Of a DNA stretch of 64,000 nt, positions 11,286 through 21,815 are shown piece by piece. Below the pieces are notes generated by a model. That model was given only the letters and a program-made list of their open reading frames with translations. It was not told the DNA's origin and made no database searches. The DNA comes from Chionoecetes opilio (taxonomy: Eukaryota > Arthropoda > Malacostraca > Decapoda > Majidae), in contig JACEEZ010010936.1 of NCBI GenBank assembly GCA_016584305.1, positions 120,857-184,856 on the forward strand. Direction: 5' to 3'. A program made the position numbers and the translations under genes. Each line of letters begins with the position of its first letter. Position 1 is the first letter of the stretch.

Positions 11286-12122
11286 TGGGAATTTATGTCA
11301 CATACATATTTAATCTGAGTTTCTCTTACCTAACATCAAACCCATGTCTATCTCCCGACACATTATCCCAGCTAATTAACTAACTAGGATACTTATCGGT
11401 GGATAGTGGGTTGAATTACGGCTGTAGGTTTGGATCAATATTGCAATGGTCTTGTGATCCGATGTGGTCGCCGGGATCGAGGCCGCCCGTGAAATACAGA
11501 AGCGGAGGGGCGGAGGCGAGTGTTTCGTTACGGCGTCAGAAGGGCTTTCACACCAAGTTACTGACGCACGGCTATCATCAGCGTGTTGATTCTTAACACA
11601 TGTCCTTTGATTTAAACTATATGTACAAAGAGTCTATATACAATTCTTATCAATGTAATCAGATAGGATCAAAGAGATGTTACTCTCACGGGAACTGGAA
11701 TGGTACTTGTACTTGTAGACAAGCAAGCACGTATATTAGATTGATGTTATCCTCACGGAGGGTCTGGGTGTACTGATTCTCCAAGGTGGGCGAGACCCCC
11801 GCTACCAATACCTATGACACGTGTATCATGTCAGGTGGCCTAGAATCTAATGGGCGGCGGCCAATGACCGCGCTTCAAAATTAAGGTGCTAATTATTTAA
11901 GTGCAATGTTTATTAACCACTGGGAATATTAATTTATCCTATCCCAGTACTAATTATTTACTTAAATTACCTTAATTATTACCCATTACCATTACAATTA
12001 TATATACATATCCCTATACGCGCCCTCCTATTATGAGTGGAAAATACCTCTCACTAGGGGGGGGGGGAAACAAACTACCACTCTACCAATTATAAGAGGG
12101 TGTTTGGTGGATAATTTCCACA
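11286..12122 (-). mobile_element. 3' LTR of the minus-strand BEL/Pao element
   Basis: About 837 bp, nearly identical to 16841-17681. I noticed one substitution (TCTTGTGATCC versus TCTTCTGATCC) and a G-run length difference near 12060. Read on the minus strand it starts TGTGGAAATTATCC. Its far end stops at TTCCCA and lacks the last two bases seen in the other LTR, where it joins the gag fragment. Confidence 0.9.
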
Positions 12123-12123
12123 C

Positions 12124-12395
12124 TGGGGGCCGGCGAAAACTGAAGTTACGCTTCATGTGACATCACCCCAGGCCACATAGCGCCGGAACAATTCAATAGT
12201 GGTTTCGGCACCGTGGTCTTTAGCTATTTTAAAATTAACAGCTCTGATAGAGGTACCAGTGAATATGCTGACATATACTTGATCGGGGAGAGTTATCTCC
12301 TGATGTTATAGTATTCCCAGTATAGTCATCACCATTGACCTCAAATGGTTTTAAGAGCTCATTATCAGCGGGAAGTTCAGGGGGACCTAGATAGG
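12124..12395 (-). pseudogene. Truncated Pao integrase core
   Basis: On the minus strand, GPPELPADN followed by VNGDDYTG and IFTGTSIRAVNF corresponds to the start of a BEL/Pao integrase core with its first catalytic Asp. A one-base slip is needed in the middle. The frame reaches ELFRRYVAW and then runs straight into the polypurine/leader sequence before the 3' LTR. The rest of the core and the C-terminal domain are therefore deleted. Confidence 0.7.
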
Positions 12396-12401
12396 AGACT
12401 A

Positions 12402-13748
12402 CACTACCCTCCCGAGTTTCACGCTATGCGAGTTTCGCGATCCTCGAGTTTTGCGCCTAGTCCTAAATTCTTACCATCCCGACTTTCGCGCATTATCTCC
12501 CCGAGTTTCGCGCTGCTTCGTACATGTATGGGATACGTCTTCCTACTGCTGGCGTCACGCGCTGCTTCGTACACGTATGGGATACGTCTTCCTACTGCTG
12601 GCGTCACGCGCTGCTTCGTACACGTATGGGATACGTCTTCCTACTGCTGGCGTCACGCGCTGCTTCGTACACGTATGGGATACGTCTTCCTACTGCTGGC
12701 GTCACGCGCTGCTTCGTACACGTATGGGATACGTCTTCCTACTGCTGGCGTCACGCGCTGTTTCATACACGTATGGGATACGTCTTCCTACTGCTGGCGT
12801 CACGCGCTGCTTCGTACACGTATGGGATACATCTTCCTACTGCTGGCGTCACGCGCTGCTTCGTACACGTATGGAATAAGTCTTCCTACTGCTGGCGTCA
12901 CGCACTGCTTCGTACACGTATGGGATACGTCTTCCTACTGCTGGCGTCACGCGCTGCTTCGTACACGTATGGGATACGTCTTCCTACTGCTGGCGTCACG
13001 CACTGCTTCATACACGTATGGGATACGTCTTCCTACTGCTGGCGTCACGCGCTGCTTCGTACACGTATGGGTTACGTCTTCCTACTGCTGGCGTCACGCG
13101 CTGCTTCGTACACGTATGGGATACGTCTTCCTACTGCTGGCGTCACGCGCTGCTTCGTACACGTATGGAATACGTCTTCCTACTGCTGGCGTCACGCGCT
13201 GCCTTACCACACAGTACACACTACCACTCATCACCGTCGGTGCTAGCCGACACGCAGTGCCGTTGTCAGTGTTGTGTCCTGAACGAGATTGTAGATATCA
13301 GGGTGATGTCAGGAAATCAAGGAAGTGGCTCGAAAAAAACTTTTTTTTAAGACATCTATTTTCGCTACGCTCGGGGATCGATAGCAGACGATAGATGGCG
13401 CTGTTGGCGGCGGCAATCTGCCGAGCCTCAGACGTGGAACAAACATCACACCGTGAGGCCAGATAGTTTATTTGAATGTGTTATGGTATTTGAAATACTT
13501 GTAACAGGTAAGTACTGAGGTACTGAGTACTGAGGAAGTACTACAACATTCGTCTTGGAAGACCATTAGTATTTTTTTTGGTTTTTTGGGGGAAAACGTG
13601 AGTTTTATAAGCCTTAAAAAATGGTACTACGCCTCGCACCGGACTAAATAAGCATTTTTACAGGGTTTATAATACCCGAGTTTCGCGATCCGCGAGTTTC
13701 GCGCTATGCCTTTGGAATAAAGCAATCGCCAAACTCGGGAGGGTAGTG
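12402..13748. mobile_element. Tigger/pogo-like TIR element inside the Pao element
   Basis: Termini CACTACCCTCCCGAGTTT and their inverse are flanked by TA (12400-12401, 13749-13750). The subterminal regions repeat CGAGTTTCGCG motifs seen also at 19.70, 20.42, 41.84 and 61.9 kb. The right interior (13370-13620) shares the AAGTACTGAGGTACTGAGTACTGAGG block with those copies. It interrupts the integrase frame between the zinc-binding domain and the core. No transposase domain survives. Confidence 0.8.
12517..13203. repeat. 49-bp minisatellite, about 14 copies
   Basis: The unit GCTGCTTCGTACACGTATGG plus GATACGTCTTCCTACTGCTGGCGTCACGC is repeated head to tail with few substitutions. Because 49 leaves remainder 1 on division by 3, all three forward frames stay open and each cycles through the same three peptides. 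The 349-, 240- and 142-codon ORFs are therefore artefacts of the array. The first unit matches the GTTTCGCGCTGCTTCGTAC end motif of the host transposon, so the array grew from its subterminal sequence. Confidence 0.95.
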
Positions 13749-13749
13749 T

Positions 13750-14924
13750 AGTCTACACTCAGATCTACTAAATTTAATGAGAGATCTGAGGTAATATTTG
13801 ACTGCCTGTCTACCATGATTTATCCAAAATTGACACCTGATATCGGCCAACATTGTAGCCATTCCGTCATGTAATGAGTTCCTATGATTTTCTTCCACCA
13901 ACAATTTAGTAAGATGATGGCGTTTGGGAATTAGTATGGGATGGCAGGTTTTATTTGGAAGATCAGCTTGAAAATTTCGACCTCGACACCTAATACCCTC
14001 ATGATCAAAGAACAGACCCAATATGGTCAATTTGTTCCTATGGGGGCTGGCTGAGGCCAAGAGCTGATATTCCTCAGGAAATACCTGCTTCTGTATTGTT
14101 CTGATACAAAACTTCAAAGGATCAGAGCTATCCCTTTTATTAACCTTGCAGGGAATATTAACCTTGCAGGGAGTATTAACCTTGCAGGGAGTATTAACCT
14201 TGCAGGGAGTATTAACCTTGCAGGGAGTATTAACCTTGCAGGGAGTATTAACCTTGCAGGGAGTATTAACCCTGCAGGGAATATTAACCTTGCAGGGAGT
14301 ATTAACCCTGCAGGGAGTATTAACCTTGCAGGGAGTATTAACCTTGCAGGGAGTATTAACCCTGCAGGGAATATTAACCTTGCAGGGAGTATTAACCCTG
14401 CAGGGAATATTAACCTTGCAGGGAGTATTAACCTTGCAGGGAGTATTAACCCTGCAGGGAATATTAACCTTGCAGGGAGTATTAACCCTGCAGGGAATAT
14501 TAACCTTGCAGGGAGTATTAACCTTGCAGGGAGTATTAACCCTGCAGGGAATATTAACCTTGCAGGGAGTATTAACCCTGCAGGGAGTATTAACCTTGCA
14601 GGGAGTATTAACCCTGCTGGGAGTATTAACCTTGCAGGGAGTATTAACCCTACAGGGAGTATTAACCCTGCAGGGAGTCTCAACCCTGCAGGGAGTATTA
14701 ACCTTGCAGGGAGTATTAACCCTGCAGGGAGTATTAACCAATAAGGAAAACCTTTCTATGTCTATCACAGGATCTGGGATCAATTCAGGTTCCCTTATTA
14801 TATCTCCAGATATGTCTGACTGAGTGGAAACCATATTAGGATTATTATTACACTCTTTCAGCCAGGTAGGGCCTTTAAGCCATAATCCTGTATTCAATTT
14901 GAGGTTGCTTTCTCCTCGCAACAC
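13750..14924 (-). pseudogene. Pao polyprotein piece with integrase zinc-binding domain and 18-bp array
   Basis: This minus-strand open frame of about 390 codons starts with NTGLWLKGPTWL, the spacer usually following RNase H in Pao polyproteins. It then carries about 34 six-residue repeats and ends with an integrase zinc-binding (H2C2-type) domain (KRHHLTKLLVEENHRNSLHD...FWINHGRQAVKYYL). The two Cys expected after that helix are not in place (the sequence reads RSLIKFS), so the zinc site is broken. Reverse transcriptase and RNase H are missing entirely between this piece and the protease. The frame is cut by the Tigger-like insert. Confidence 0.75.
14137..14745 (-). repeat. 18-bp in-frame minisatellite (NTPCKV repeats)
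   Basis: There are about 34 copies of ATTAACCTTGCAGGGAGT, with CCTTGC/CCCTGC and GAGT/GAAT variants. Read with the Pao frame they encode repeats of NTPCKV, NTPCRV, NIPCKV and NIPCRV. Since 18 is divisible by 3 the polyprotein frame is preserved, and both strands stay open. Confidence 0.95.
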
Positions 14925-14957
14925 ATTATTATTAGGATTTTCATTAGTGGCAATATA

Positions 14958-15434
14958 TTAATTATGAACTGGAATACCACTTTCCCCTAAAACCTCACTT
15001 ATTGGTGTGGGCAAGAAAGTGGTTCCTATTCTGGTAATTAATAGGGGTTGTGCATGACTAGGAATACTCTCCTGTTCGACTGTATGGGTATGTGGGATGT
15101 GTCCCATTATTACCTTACCACCAGCACTAGTGAACATTGAGACGTTATGTATTTTGATGACCTTCCTTAGGTAACGCCCAAAATAATCGGCTCCTATTAT
15201 TAATTGGAAAGGTCCATCAACGTCTTTGAAGGTATTACTAACTAGTTTAACACCATTATCCCTCAGCATTTCAGCTGTGTCCTTTAGTCCATTAACAGTT
15301 AAACTAATACAAATATTATTTACTACTACAGCAGCTACCCTACATTTATATCTTCCCAATTGGACTAGGGGTTGAACTATGTCATTGGTTTGAGCCTCAT
15401 TATTGGCAAGAAAACCTGATATGGCTATGTTCAC
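14958..15434 (-). pseudogene. Pao-type aspartic peptidase, C-terminal part
   Basis: A 158-codon open segment in a shifted frame after the gag/protease ORF. It has VKLVSNTFKDVDGPFQLIIG ending in IGADYFGRYL, the position of the conserved I-G-x-D-Y/H-F/Y-W block near the end of Pao retropepsin-like domains (DUF1758/peptidase A17 type). It is separated from the active-site half by a frame break at about 15440. The following stop at about 14958 separates it from the integrase-region ORF. Confidence 0.7.
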
Positions 15435-15447
15435 GTTATTAATTATA

Positions 15448-16482
15448 TCAGCTTAATTTAGTCCAGAACCATATCTTCGATTTTTTTTTGTCGACCAGTG
15501 TTATCGGTAATTGTAACAATTCAACTATCTCCCTGCTTATGAAGGATCTTTGTGCACCACTGTCAAACATTGTCTTTACAATGACTGAATTACCATTATG
15601 GCTCACATTCAACTCGGCAGTTGGAACAGCTGCTGAACTACTCTTATTAGTGACTGCCATTTTAACTACTGTAGGGTCTGAGTTATTATCACTGTTAGGA
15701 CAAAGAGCCATGTTATGAATAGATTGTTTACATTTCCTACAAGTTCTTAAGTTTATAGGGCATGCATTTGAAGCATGTTTACCATGGAGACAGGTTAGGC
15801 AATTACCAAGGCTCATTAACCTTTCAACTCTCGTGTAACAATCTGAATAGATATTACATGTGGAGGGTGTATGTCCCCCCTCACATAAGACACAATTTAT
15901 TCTTCGTACTTCACTAGAAGTCGCCCTGGATTTAGGGATTGTATCTATTATTTGAGTAGGTCTAAGTGATTTACTGGTAGGCTGAGAAGTTTGAATCGTA
16001 ATTACAGGCAGTTTGGTTTGCGTAACAGGCGCAGGATAACTACCCACTAACGAGGGATCTTTAAACTCTGAGGGTGGCTGATATAGCTGATTACCTTCAG
16101 GCGTAATAATCGTGATCTCCCTGTGGGGGTGTTCTTGCGAAATACCTTGCAAACTTTGGGTTAAAGCTATCGCTGTTGATGGAATATGAGCACACTCCAG
16201 TAATCCCTCATATTCAATTACTTTATCGAGATATCTTTGACATTCGTGTTCATAATTGATAACACATAACTGAATCATTTCTTTATCCCCAGCTTGTCTT
16301 AATTGAACTTCATATATGCAGTAGTCCTTCTCATATTTTTCCCATTGCTTATTTAGCCATGGTAGACCTGACTTTAAACTATTATAGTCTATAGGGTTAG
16401 TCCCAGCTGCTTCATCACACATATTATATAATCGTGTCAGCCAACCTAATTTAGCAGATAATGATTTAGTCCCTTCCGTCAT
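15448..16482 (-). CDS. BEL/Pao gag with zinc knuckles and protease active site
   Basis: A 344-codon frame starting MTEGTKSLSAKLGWL. The N-terminal helical part resembles Pao gag, but the middle capsid-like segment (DUF1759) is deleted. Three CX2CX4HX4C-type knuckles follow: CVLCEGGHTPSTC, CLTCLHGKHASNAC and CRKCKQSIHNMALC. The frame then enters the retropepsin domain with FDSGAQRSFIS, whose DSG is the catalytic triad motif. The ORF ends in a frame break just after this. Its position just inside the 5' LTR fits gag. The product would bind RNA and assemble particles in an intact element; here it is internally deleted. Confidence 0.85.
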   Translation of the reverse strand: MTEGTKSLSAKLGWLTRLYNMCDEAAGTNPIDYNSLKSGLPWLNKQWEKYEKDYCIYEVQLRQAGDKEMIQLCVINYEHECQRYLDKVIEYEGLLECAHIPSTAIALTQSLQGISQEHPHREITIITPEGNQLYQPPSEFKDPSLVGSYPAPVTQTKLPVITIQTSQPTSKSLRPTQIIDTIPKSRATSSEVRRINCVLCEGGHTPSTCNIYSDCYTRVERLMSLGNCLTCLHGKHASNACPINLRTCRKCKQSIHNMALCPNSDNNSDPTVVKMAVTNKSSSAAVPTAELNVSHNGNSVIVKTMFDSGAQRSFISREIVELLQLPITLVDKKKSKIWFWTKLS

Positions 16483-16840
16483 GATTTTGTTACTCAGTCA
16501 AATAAAATATTAAATGGAAGATTACGTTACTATATATATAGTTGTTAGTTGATAATTAATTATATCTAAGGGGTGGTAGAGCCTGCTCGGCCTGACAAGG
16601 ACGCGTAGCAAAGCGTATATAATTTCAACCACCACCTAACTACTACAACTAACTAGTCTACGCAACCTCTGTTATCTACTACCTGGCATATGGTAGTTGA
16701 ACAGCTGAGTCATTCTTGACGCTTCGAAGCACCCCGCCTCCAGCCTCATAACCAGCGGTTGTGGTAGGCTCATAATTACCTCACTTAACGACCACCTTGA
16801 ATCACATGAATCATCAACATTCCTCTACTAGGGGTCCCAA

Positions 16841-17681
16841 TGTGGGAATTTATGTCACATACATATTTAATCTGAGTTTCTCTTACCTAACATCAAACCC
16901 ATGTCTATCTCCCGACACATTATCCCAGCTAATTAACTAACTAGGATACTTATCGGTGGATAGTGGGTTGAATTACGGCTGTAGGTTTGGATCAATATTG
17001 CAATGGTCTTCTGATCCGATGTGGTCGCCGGGATCGAGGCCGCCCGTGAAATACAGAAGCGGAGGGGCGGAGGCGAGTGTTTCGTTACGGCGTCAGAAGG
17101 GCTTTCACACCAAGTTACTGACGCACGGCTATCATCAGCGTGTTGATTCTTAACACATGTCCTTTGATTTAAACTATATGTACAAAGAGTCTATATACAA
17201 TTCTTATCAATGTAATCAGATAGGATCAAAGAGATGTTACTCTCACGGGAACTGGAATGGTACTTGTACTTGTAGACAAGCAAGCACGTATATTAGATTG
17301 ATGTTATCCTCACGGAGGGTCTGGGTGTACTGATTCTCCAAGGTGGGCGAGACCCCCGCTACCAATACCTATGACACGTGTATCATGTCAGGTGGCCTAG
17401 AATCTAATGGGCGGCGGCCAATGACCGCGCTTCAAAATTAAGGTGCTAATTATTTAAGTGCAATGTTTATTAACCACTGGGAATATTAATTTATCCTATC
17501 CCAGTACTAATTATTTACTTAAATTACCTTAATTATTACCCATTACCATTACAATTATATATACATATCCCTATACGCGCCCTCCTATTATGAGTGGAAA
17601 ATACCTCTCACTAGGGGGGGGGGGGGAAACAAACTACCACTCTACCAATTATAAGAGGGTGTTTGGTGGATAATTTCCACA
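16841..17681 (-). mobile_element. 5' LTR of the minus-strand BEL/Pao element
   Basis: An 841-bp repeat of 11286-12122. On the minus strand it runs TGTGGAAATT ... AATTCCCACA, with TG/CA ends. It is followed by TTGGGACCCCTAGTAGAGG, which is in the primer-binding position. The flank beyond 17681 (AGGCAGGGAAAG) does not match the flank of the other LTR, so no target duplication is visible. Confidence 0.9.
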
Positions 17682-17874
17682 AGGCAGGGAAAGAAGGAAT
17701 CATGGAATTACTTACTTTTTTATAATTAAGTACGGACAGCTGATTATGGTGTGGCCGATAAAGCTGTAAACAGAGCTGAGAGCGTGGAAGCCTTGTGATT
17801 GGCTGAAACTTTTTGATAAATACTATGTGATTCGCTGGCGAGGCTGACGTCATTGTAGTCGCTCAGCCACTCAG

Positions 17875-18603
17875 CTATGAACAACCATGTACCGCCACTG
17901 CCATGTCTCGTCTTTGAATACCCGTTAACACCGGGGTGTAGAAATAGAGGGATGTTGTTAAGCTAACAACAGTGGCCTTTAACTCTCTTTGAATCCCTGC
18001 CCTGGTCAGTGTCTGCACCTCCCGCCAGGTGGCAGCATGCTCAGCGGTCGTATTGTTTACATTTGGGCACACGACACTCACGGTTCACCTGCACCGCCTT
18101 CGTCAGTCCCCTGACCCCCACTGCCCCTGGTGCAGGAACGTCTCTGAGACTATTGAACACTTTCTGCTGCAGTGTCCGCGCTTCCACTCCCACCGTGTAG
18201 TGCTACGCTCTCAACTCCTCACCCTGAACGTCGCCACTTGTGACCTGCCCACCCTGCTGGCGGCGGCTGGCATCCACCCCTTCCGGCAACACGCTGTCAT
18301 CCGCCTCACCTGTGCCTTCCTGAGGAAGACAGGTCAACTACAGCGCCTGTGATAGCATCATAGGACATCACCGGGGCTCATTGTGTTCCCCAAAGGGATC
18401 CTCGGAGCCCTAAAAACAACAACAAAGTGACGTAAAAGTACGCGGCGGGGTAGTTGATATTGGCGGTTGCCGGACAGTAAATACTAGAGTAGGATAAACG
18501 TCCGGGGGTGGGTAATGGCCTCGGAGTGATGCGATTCCCAGACGTTTGCGGTTCCCGGACCAGTGCTCCCGCCTATTAGTCCAGGAAGACTAGGGTTGTG
18601 TGT
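17875..18603 (+). mobile_element. Right part of a CACACAACC-family Tigger-like element
   Basis: The right terminus CTAGGGTTGTGTG lies before TA. The subterminal TAAACGTCCGGGGGTGGGTAATGG block is shared with the units at 32, 38 and 56.7 kb. 18029-18352 is an open frame of 107 codons. It carries CPWCRNVSETIEHFLLQCPRF, a CX2CX8HX4C knuckle typical of the C-terminal end of Jockey/I-type LINE ORF2, and continues to RLTCAFLRKTGQLQRL. Here the module is single copy; in sister elements it is tandemly repeated. The left end was not found. Confidence 0.6.
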
Positions 18604-18605
18604 AT

Positions 18606-19490
18606 ATCATAATTCGTGAAATAAATCTTAGAGGGGGGGCAAAACAATGTAATGGTTCAAATAGCCAAGAAAACCACTTGCCAAAAGAAATATCCATTTG
18701 GTCACATTGGTACCGTTCTCGGCTGTGAGAGGGCGGGTTCGAACATTACCATATTCAGTATGTAAAAATTGGAAATAGATTTCTATAACTCGAATTGTAA
18801 TTGTTACCCTATCAGTTTGTCTGTGGAAGGATCTTCTTAAGGGATTCAAGAGGAAAATTGTAGGTCCACGGCACTGTAACACTCTGTCGGTCTCTGGTTT
18901 ATCTCGCCTATGGAGCAGAACATAGGCTCTCTGTCACAGTCACCTTGACCAGTAGTGCCCTGCGGATACTTGTCATGAAGGCTGTCGCTCACCCTTCGGC
19001 AACCCCTTCAGAATTCCATCGCAACGACGGAAGAGAGAAGTAAGAAAAGAAGAGACCTTTCAGTGCTGTCTCCAGCAGGCGTTACATCATCATTTTACCT
19101 GTCACAGCATACTGACTACAAGACCAACAAATCTGGATAACGTATAAACTTCTGTGAATAGCAGATGATTAATCACAAAAATAAACAAGATTTTTTGTTC
19201 ATACTAAAGGCTTTTTTCCCGTGAAATGTAAGGATGCACTTAAACACAAAGCAGATTGTTCAATTGAACTAAAATTTTACAAAATATGATGAACAAGATA
19301 AACAGCATGAAAAGCTAACACTACAATCGCGAGTAATAAAAATGCCCATATAACATCCAGAAGACAATACCTTTAATGCTTAAAATGAGAGCCACATACT
19401 GTATGAATTCCATAACTCACTCAATGTGCCTCTGTTCCTACAATACATCTGTAAATGAAGTCATTAGTATCACAGCCCACAGTCACCCAC
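18606..19490. other. Intronic sequence, nothing recognised
   Basis: No exon, repeat termini or coding similarity seen. Short ORFs only. Confidence 0.4.
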
Positions 19491-19626
19491 CATATGTCCT
19501 GAGACAGTTTGCTGAGAACTGATATCTCCACTTCCACCTCTGCTCCCAGGATGATGCGTCCCTCAGACACCAAAGTCAGGCTTCCTACCTCCAGGATGCG
19601 CTCGCTGGGGATCAACACTGGGAGTC
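19491..19626 (-). CDS. TRAPPC10: TRAPPC10 exon (eighth visible)
   Basis: Acceptor GGCCCAG|GA and donor ATATG|GTGGGT give 136 bp. It starts with the last two bases of a split Gly codon and ends two bases into a codon. The peptide LPVLIPSERILEVGSLTLVS ... VEVEISVLSKLSQDI matches the start of the conserved beta-rich middle region of TRAPPC10. That region reads in vertebrates as an LP-x-HSF...V-x-VGG...CVEITMYSQMP block (recalled). The phase fits the exon at 26213-26319 exactly. The intron to the previous exon is about 6.6 kb and full of mobile elements. Confidence 0.75.
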
Positions 19627-19700
19627 CTGGGCCACACAAAGAGAAAATAAATATATAACATTTGGGGAGTTATGGGTTATGTATTTACCTAGTATACCTA

Positions 19701-20403
19701 CAGTACCCTCCCGAGATTCGCGCTTGCTTTTTTCCGAAGGCATAGCGCTAAACTCAAGGATCGCGAAACTCGGGTATTGAAAACACTGTAAAAATGCTTA
19801 TTTAGTCCGGTGCGAGGCGTAATACCATATTTTACCGCTTATAAGACTCACGTTTTTCCCCCAAAAATACCCTGCAAAATACTAATGGTCTTCCAAGACG
19901 AATGTTGTAGTACTTGCTCAGTACTCAGTACCTCAGTATTTACCTGTTACAAGTATTTCAAATACCATAAGACATTCAAATCAACTACGTAATCTGTCCT
20001 CACGCTGGTACGTATATTTACATTCCCCCCTTTGGCGGCAGATTGCCGCCAACAGCGCCATCTATTGTCTGCTAGTGTTGACGTATCTTTTACCACTAGG
20101 CCGTCACACGTATCTTAAAGCTGTTTTCAGTCCTGGAAATTATCACCCATTGCGAATTCATCAAAACTATTTACTAATACTATTGCATACAAGCTAAAAG
20201 TTATACGATATGCCAAAGAGGCAAAGAGGCGCTATAGGCACACACAGACACACACACACACACACGTACGAAGCAGAGCGAAACTCGGGGAGATAATGCG
20301 CGAAACTTGGGATGGTAAGAATTTAGGACTCAGCGCGAAACTCGAGGATCGCGAAACTCGCAGATCGCGAAACTCGCATAGCGTGAAACTCGGGAGGGTA
20401 CTG
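19701..20403. mobile_element. Tigger-like TIR element, 703 bp
   Basis: Termini CAGTACCCTCCCGAG and their inverse CTCGGGAGGGTACTG, each next to TA. Repeated CGAAACTCG motifs lie in both subterminal zones, with a CA-rich microsatellite near 20240-20266. It contains the GAGGCGTAATACC and AAGTACTGAGG-type blocks of the same family. It has no coding capacity. A second, longer family member begins 16 bp downstream. Confidence 0.8.
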
Positions 20404-20873
20404 TAGTTGTATTTACCTACAGTACCATCCCGAGTTTCGCGCTTGCTTTCTTCACAAGGCATAGCGCTAAACTCGAGGATCGCGAAACTTGGGTATTGAA
20501 AACACTGTAAAAATGCATATTTAGTCCGGTGCGAGGCGTAGTACCATATATTATGGCTTATAAGACTCATGTTTTCCGCCCCCAGAATACCCAGAAAAAA
20601 TACTAATGGTCTTCCAAGACGAATGTTGTAGTACTTCCTCAGTACTCAGTACCTCAGTACTTACCTGTTACAAGTATTTCAAATACCATAAGACATTCAA
20701 ATGAACTCCGTAATCTGTCCTCACGCTGGTATGTTTACATTCCCCCTTTTGGCGGCAGATTGCCGCGATTGCCGCCAACAGCGCCATCTATCGTCTGCTA
20801 GTGTTCACGTATCATTTACCACTAGGCTGTCACACGTATCTTAAGCTCTTTTCAGTCCTGGAAATTATCACCC

Positions 20874-21137
20874 ATGGCGAATACATCAAAACGATTTACT
20901 AATACTATTGCATACAAGCTAAAAGTTATACGATACGCCAAAGAAAATGGAAACAGACCAACAGAAAGACACTTTTGGATCACCGCTGGGAGAGGCGGTG
21001 GTCGAGTGGTTCGTCCCGAGCAAATGGCTGGCCGACAGTGGTCGTGCAGTGATGTAAACAAAGAGCATTACCTCCCCTGTAAACACGGTACACTCACGCT
21101 TACTAATCCCTTTTTTGAGGGCTGGGAAAGTGATTGA
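20874..21137 (+). pseudogene. Pogo/Tigger-type transposase N-terminus (HTH) fragment
   Basis: MANTSKRFTNTIAYKLKVIRYAKENGNRPTERHF resembles the first helix-turn-helix (CENP-B N/psq-like) of pogo-superfamily transposases, which binds the subterminal repeats. After about 35 residues the frame turns into unrelated sequence (ITAGRGGGRVV...). The second HTH and the DDE/D domain are missing. A degraded sister copy is read on the minus strand at 33594-33500. Confidence 0.65.
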
Positions 21138-21715
21138 TGGTGTTCATCTGTCAGACTATGTCCTCCAGATGTTGGACTCTGGATCTATTCCTAATTACAT
21201 TGAAAAATGTAAGGAAATAGGGAATATAGATCCATATAACATACCGCGGCACAAATGGAAGGACATCACAACTCTGCTTGGTGGCGATCTTCCAGGCTTA
21301 TTACGCCAGTGATATTATACCACTAGCTTGTGAGCTTGAAAAGTATATTTAATCACTCTACCCATGTCTACAATTCTTAAAGACTTGTCAATTCGCACTG
21401 CAGTTTAATACACAGCTTAAGCACTGCAACCGTAATAATAATAATGAGCTGTAGCTACTATGTGCATGAGAGGAACAGTGACTGTGGTGTGCGGGAGTGG
21501 AGGCCGGAGGAGAGAGCCTCGCCCAGTCGCTTACACAATCAGTGAGTACTGAGGGTGGCGCGCTTGCTTATACCCCGATTGATGATGATATTTATTTAGT
21601 TAAAGCTACTTTATGCATGGTGCTAATTCATTTATCAGAAAACGAAATATATCAATGGAAAGATAATCCAATTTCGCTTCTACTAATGCAGCCCATTAAC
21701 TCTTATAAACATCCT

Positions 21716-21815
21716 ACCTGCACCACCACAGGCGAGGGGCCAACCATTACAGCCCTCGAGTACAGGGCCTACCATCCCACCCCTGGAGGTTACTGCCAAA
21801 CGGCGCTATAGGCAC
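21716..21815 (+). mobile_element. SINE tail fragment
   Basis: The block from ACCACAGGCGAGGGGCCAAC to GGCGCTATAGGCACACAC matches the 3' half of the tRNA-derived SINE seen complete at 28905-29247, followed by A- and TA-rich sequence. The head is absent. Confidence 0.6.

Noticed and set aside
11399..11596. 65-codon ORF, identical at 16956-17153
   Set aside because: It lies inside the LTR and is duplicated only because the LTRs are; it is antisense to the element.
12061..12122. CRISPR-like or regulatory array near the LTR end
   Set aside because: No spacer-repeat structure. It is the LTR terminus with a G run.
12345..13394. ORFs of 349, 240 and 142 codons with repeated peptides
   Set aside because: All three forward frames read the 49-bp tandem array; openness follows from the repeat length and lack of stops in the unit.
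14114..14823. Long ORFs on both strands over the 18-bp array
   Set aside because: The plus-strand and second minus-strand frames are repeat artefacts. Only the minus frame continuous with Pao sequence is meaningful.
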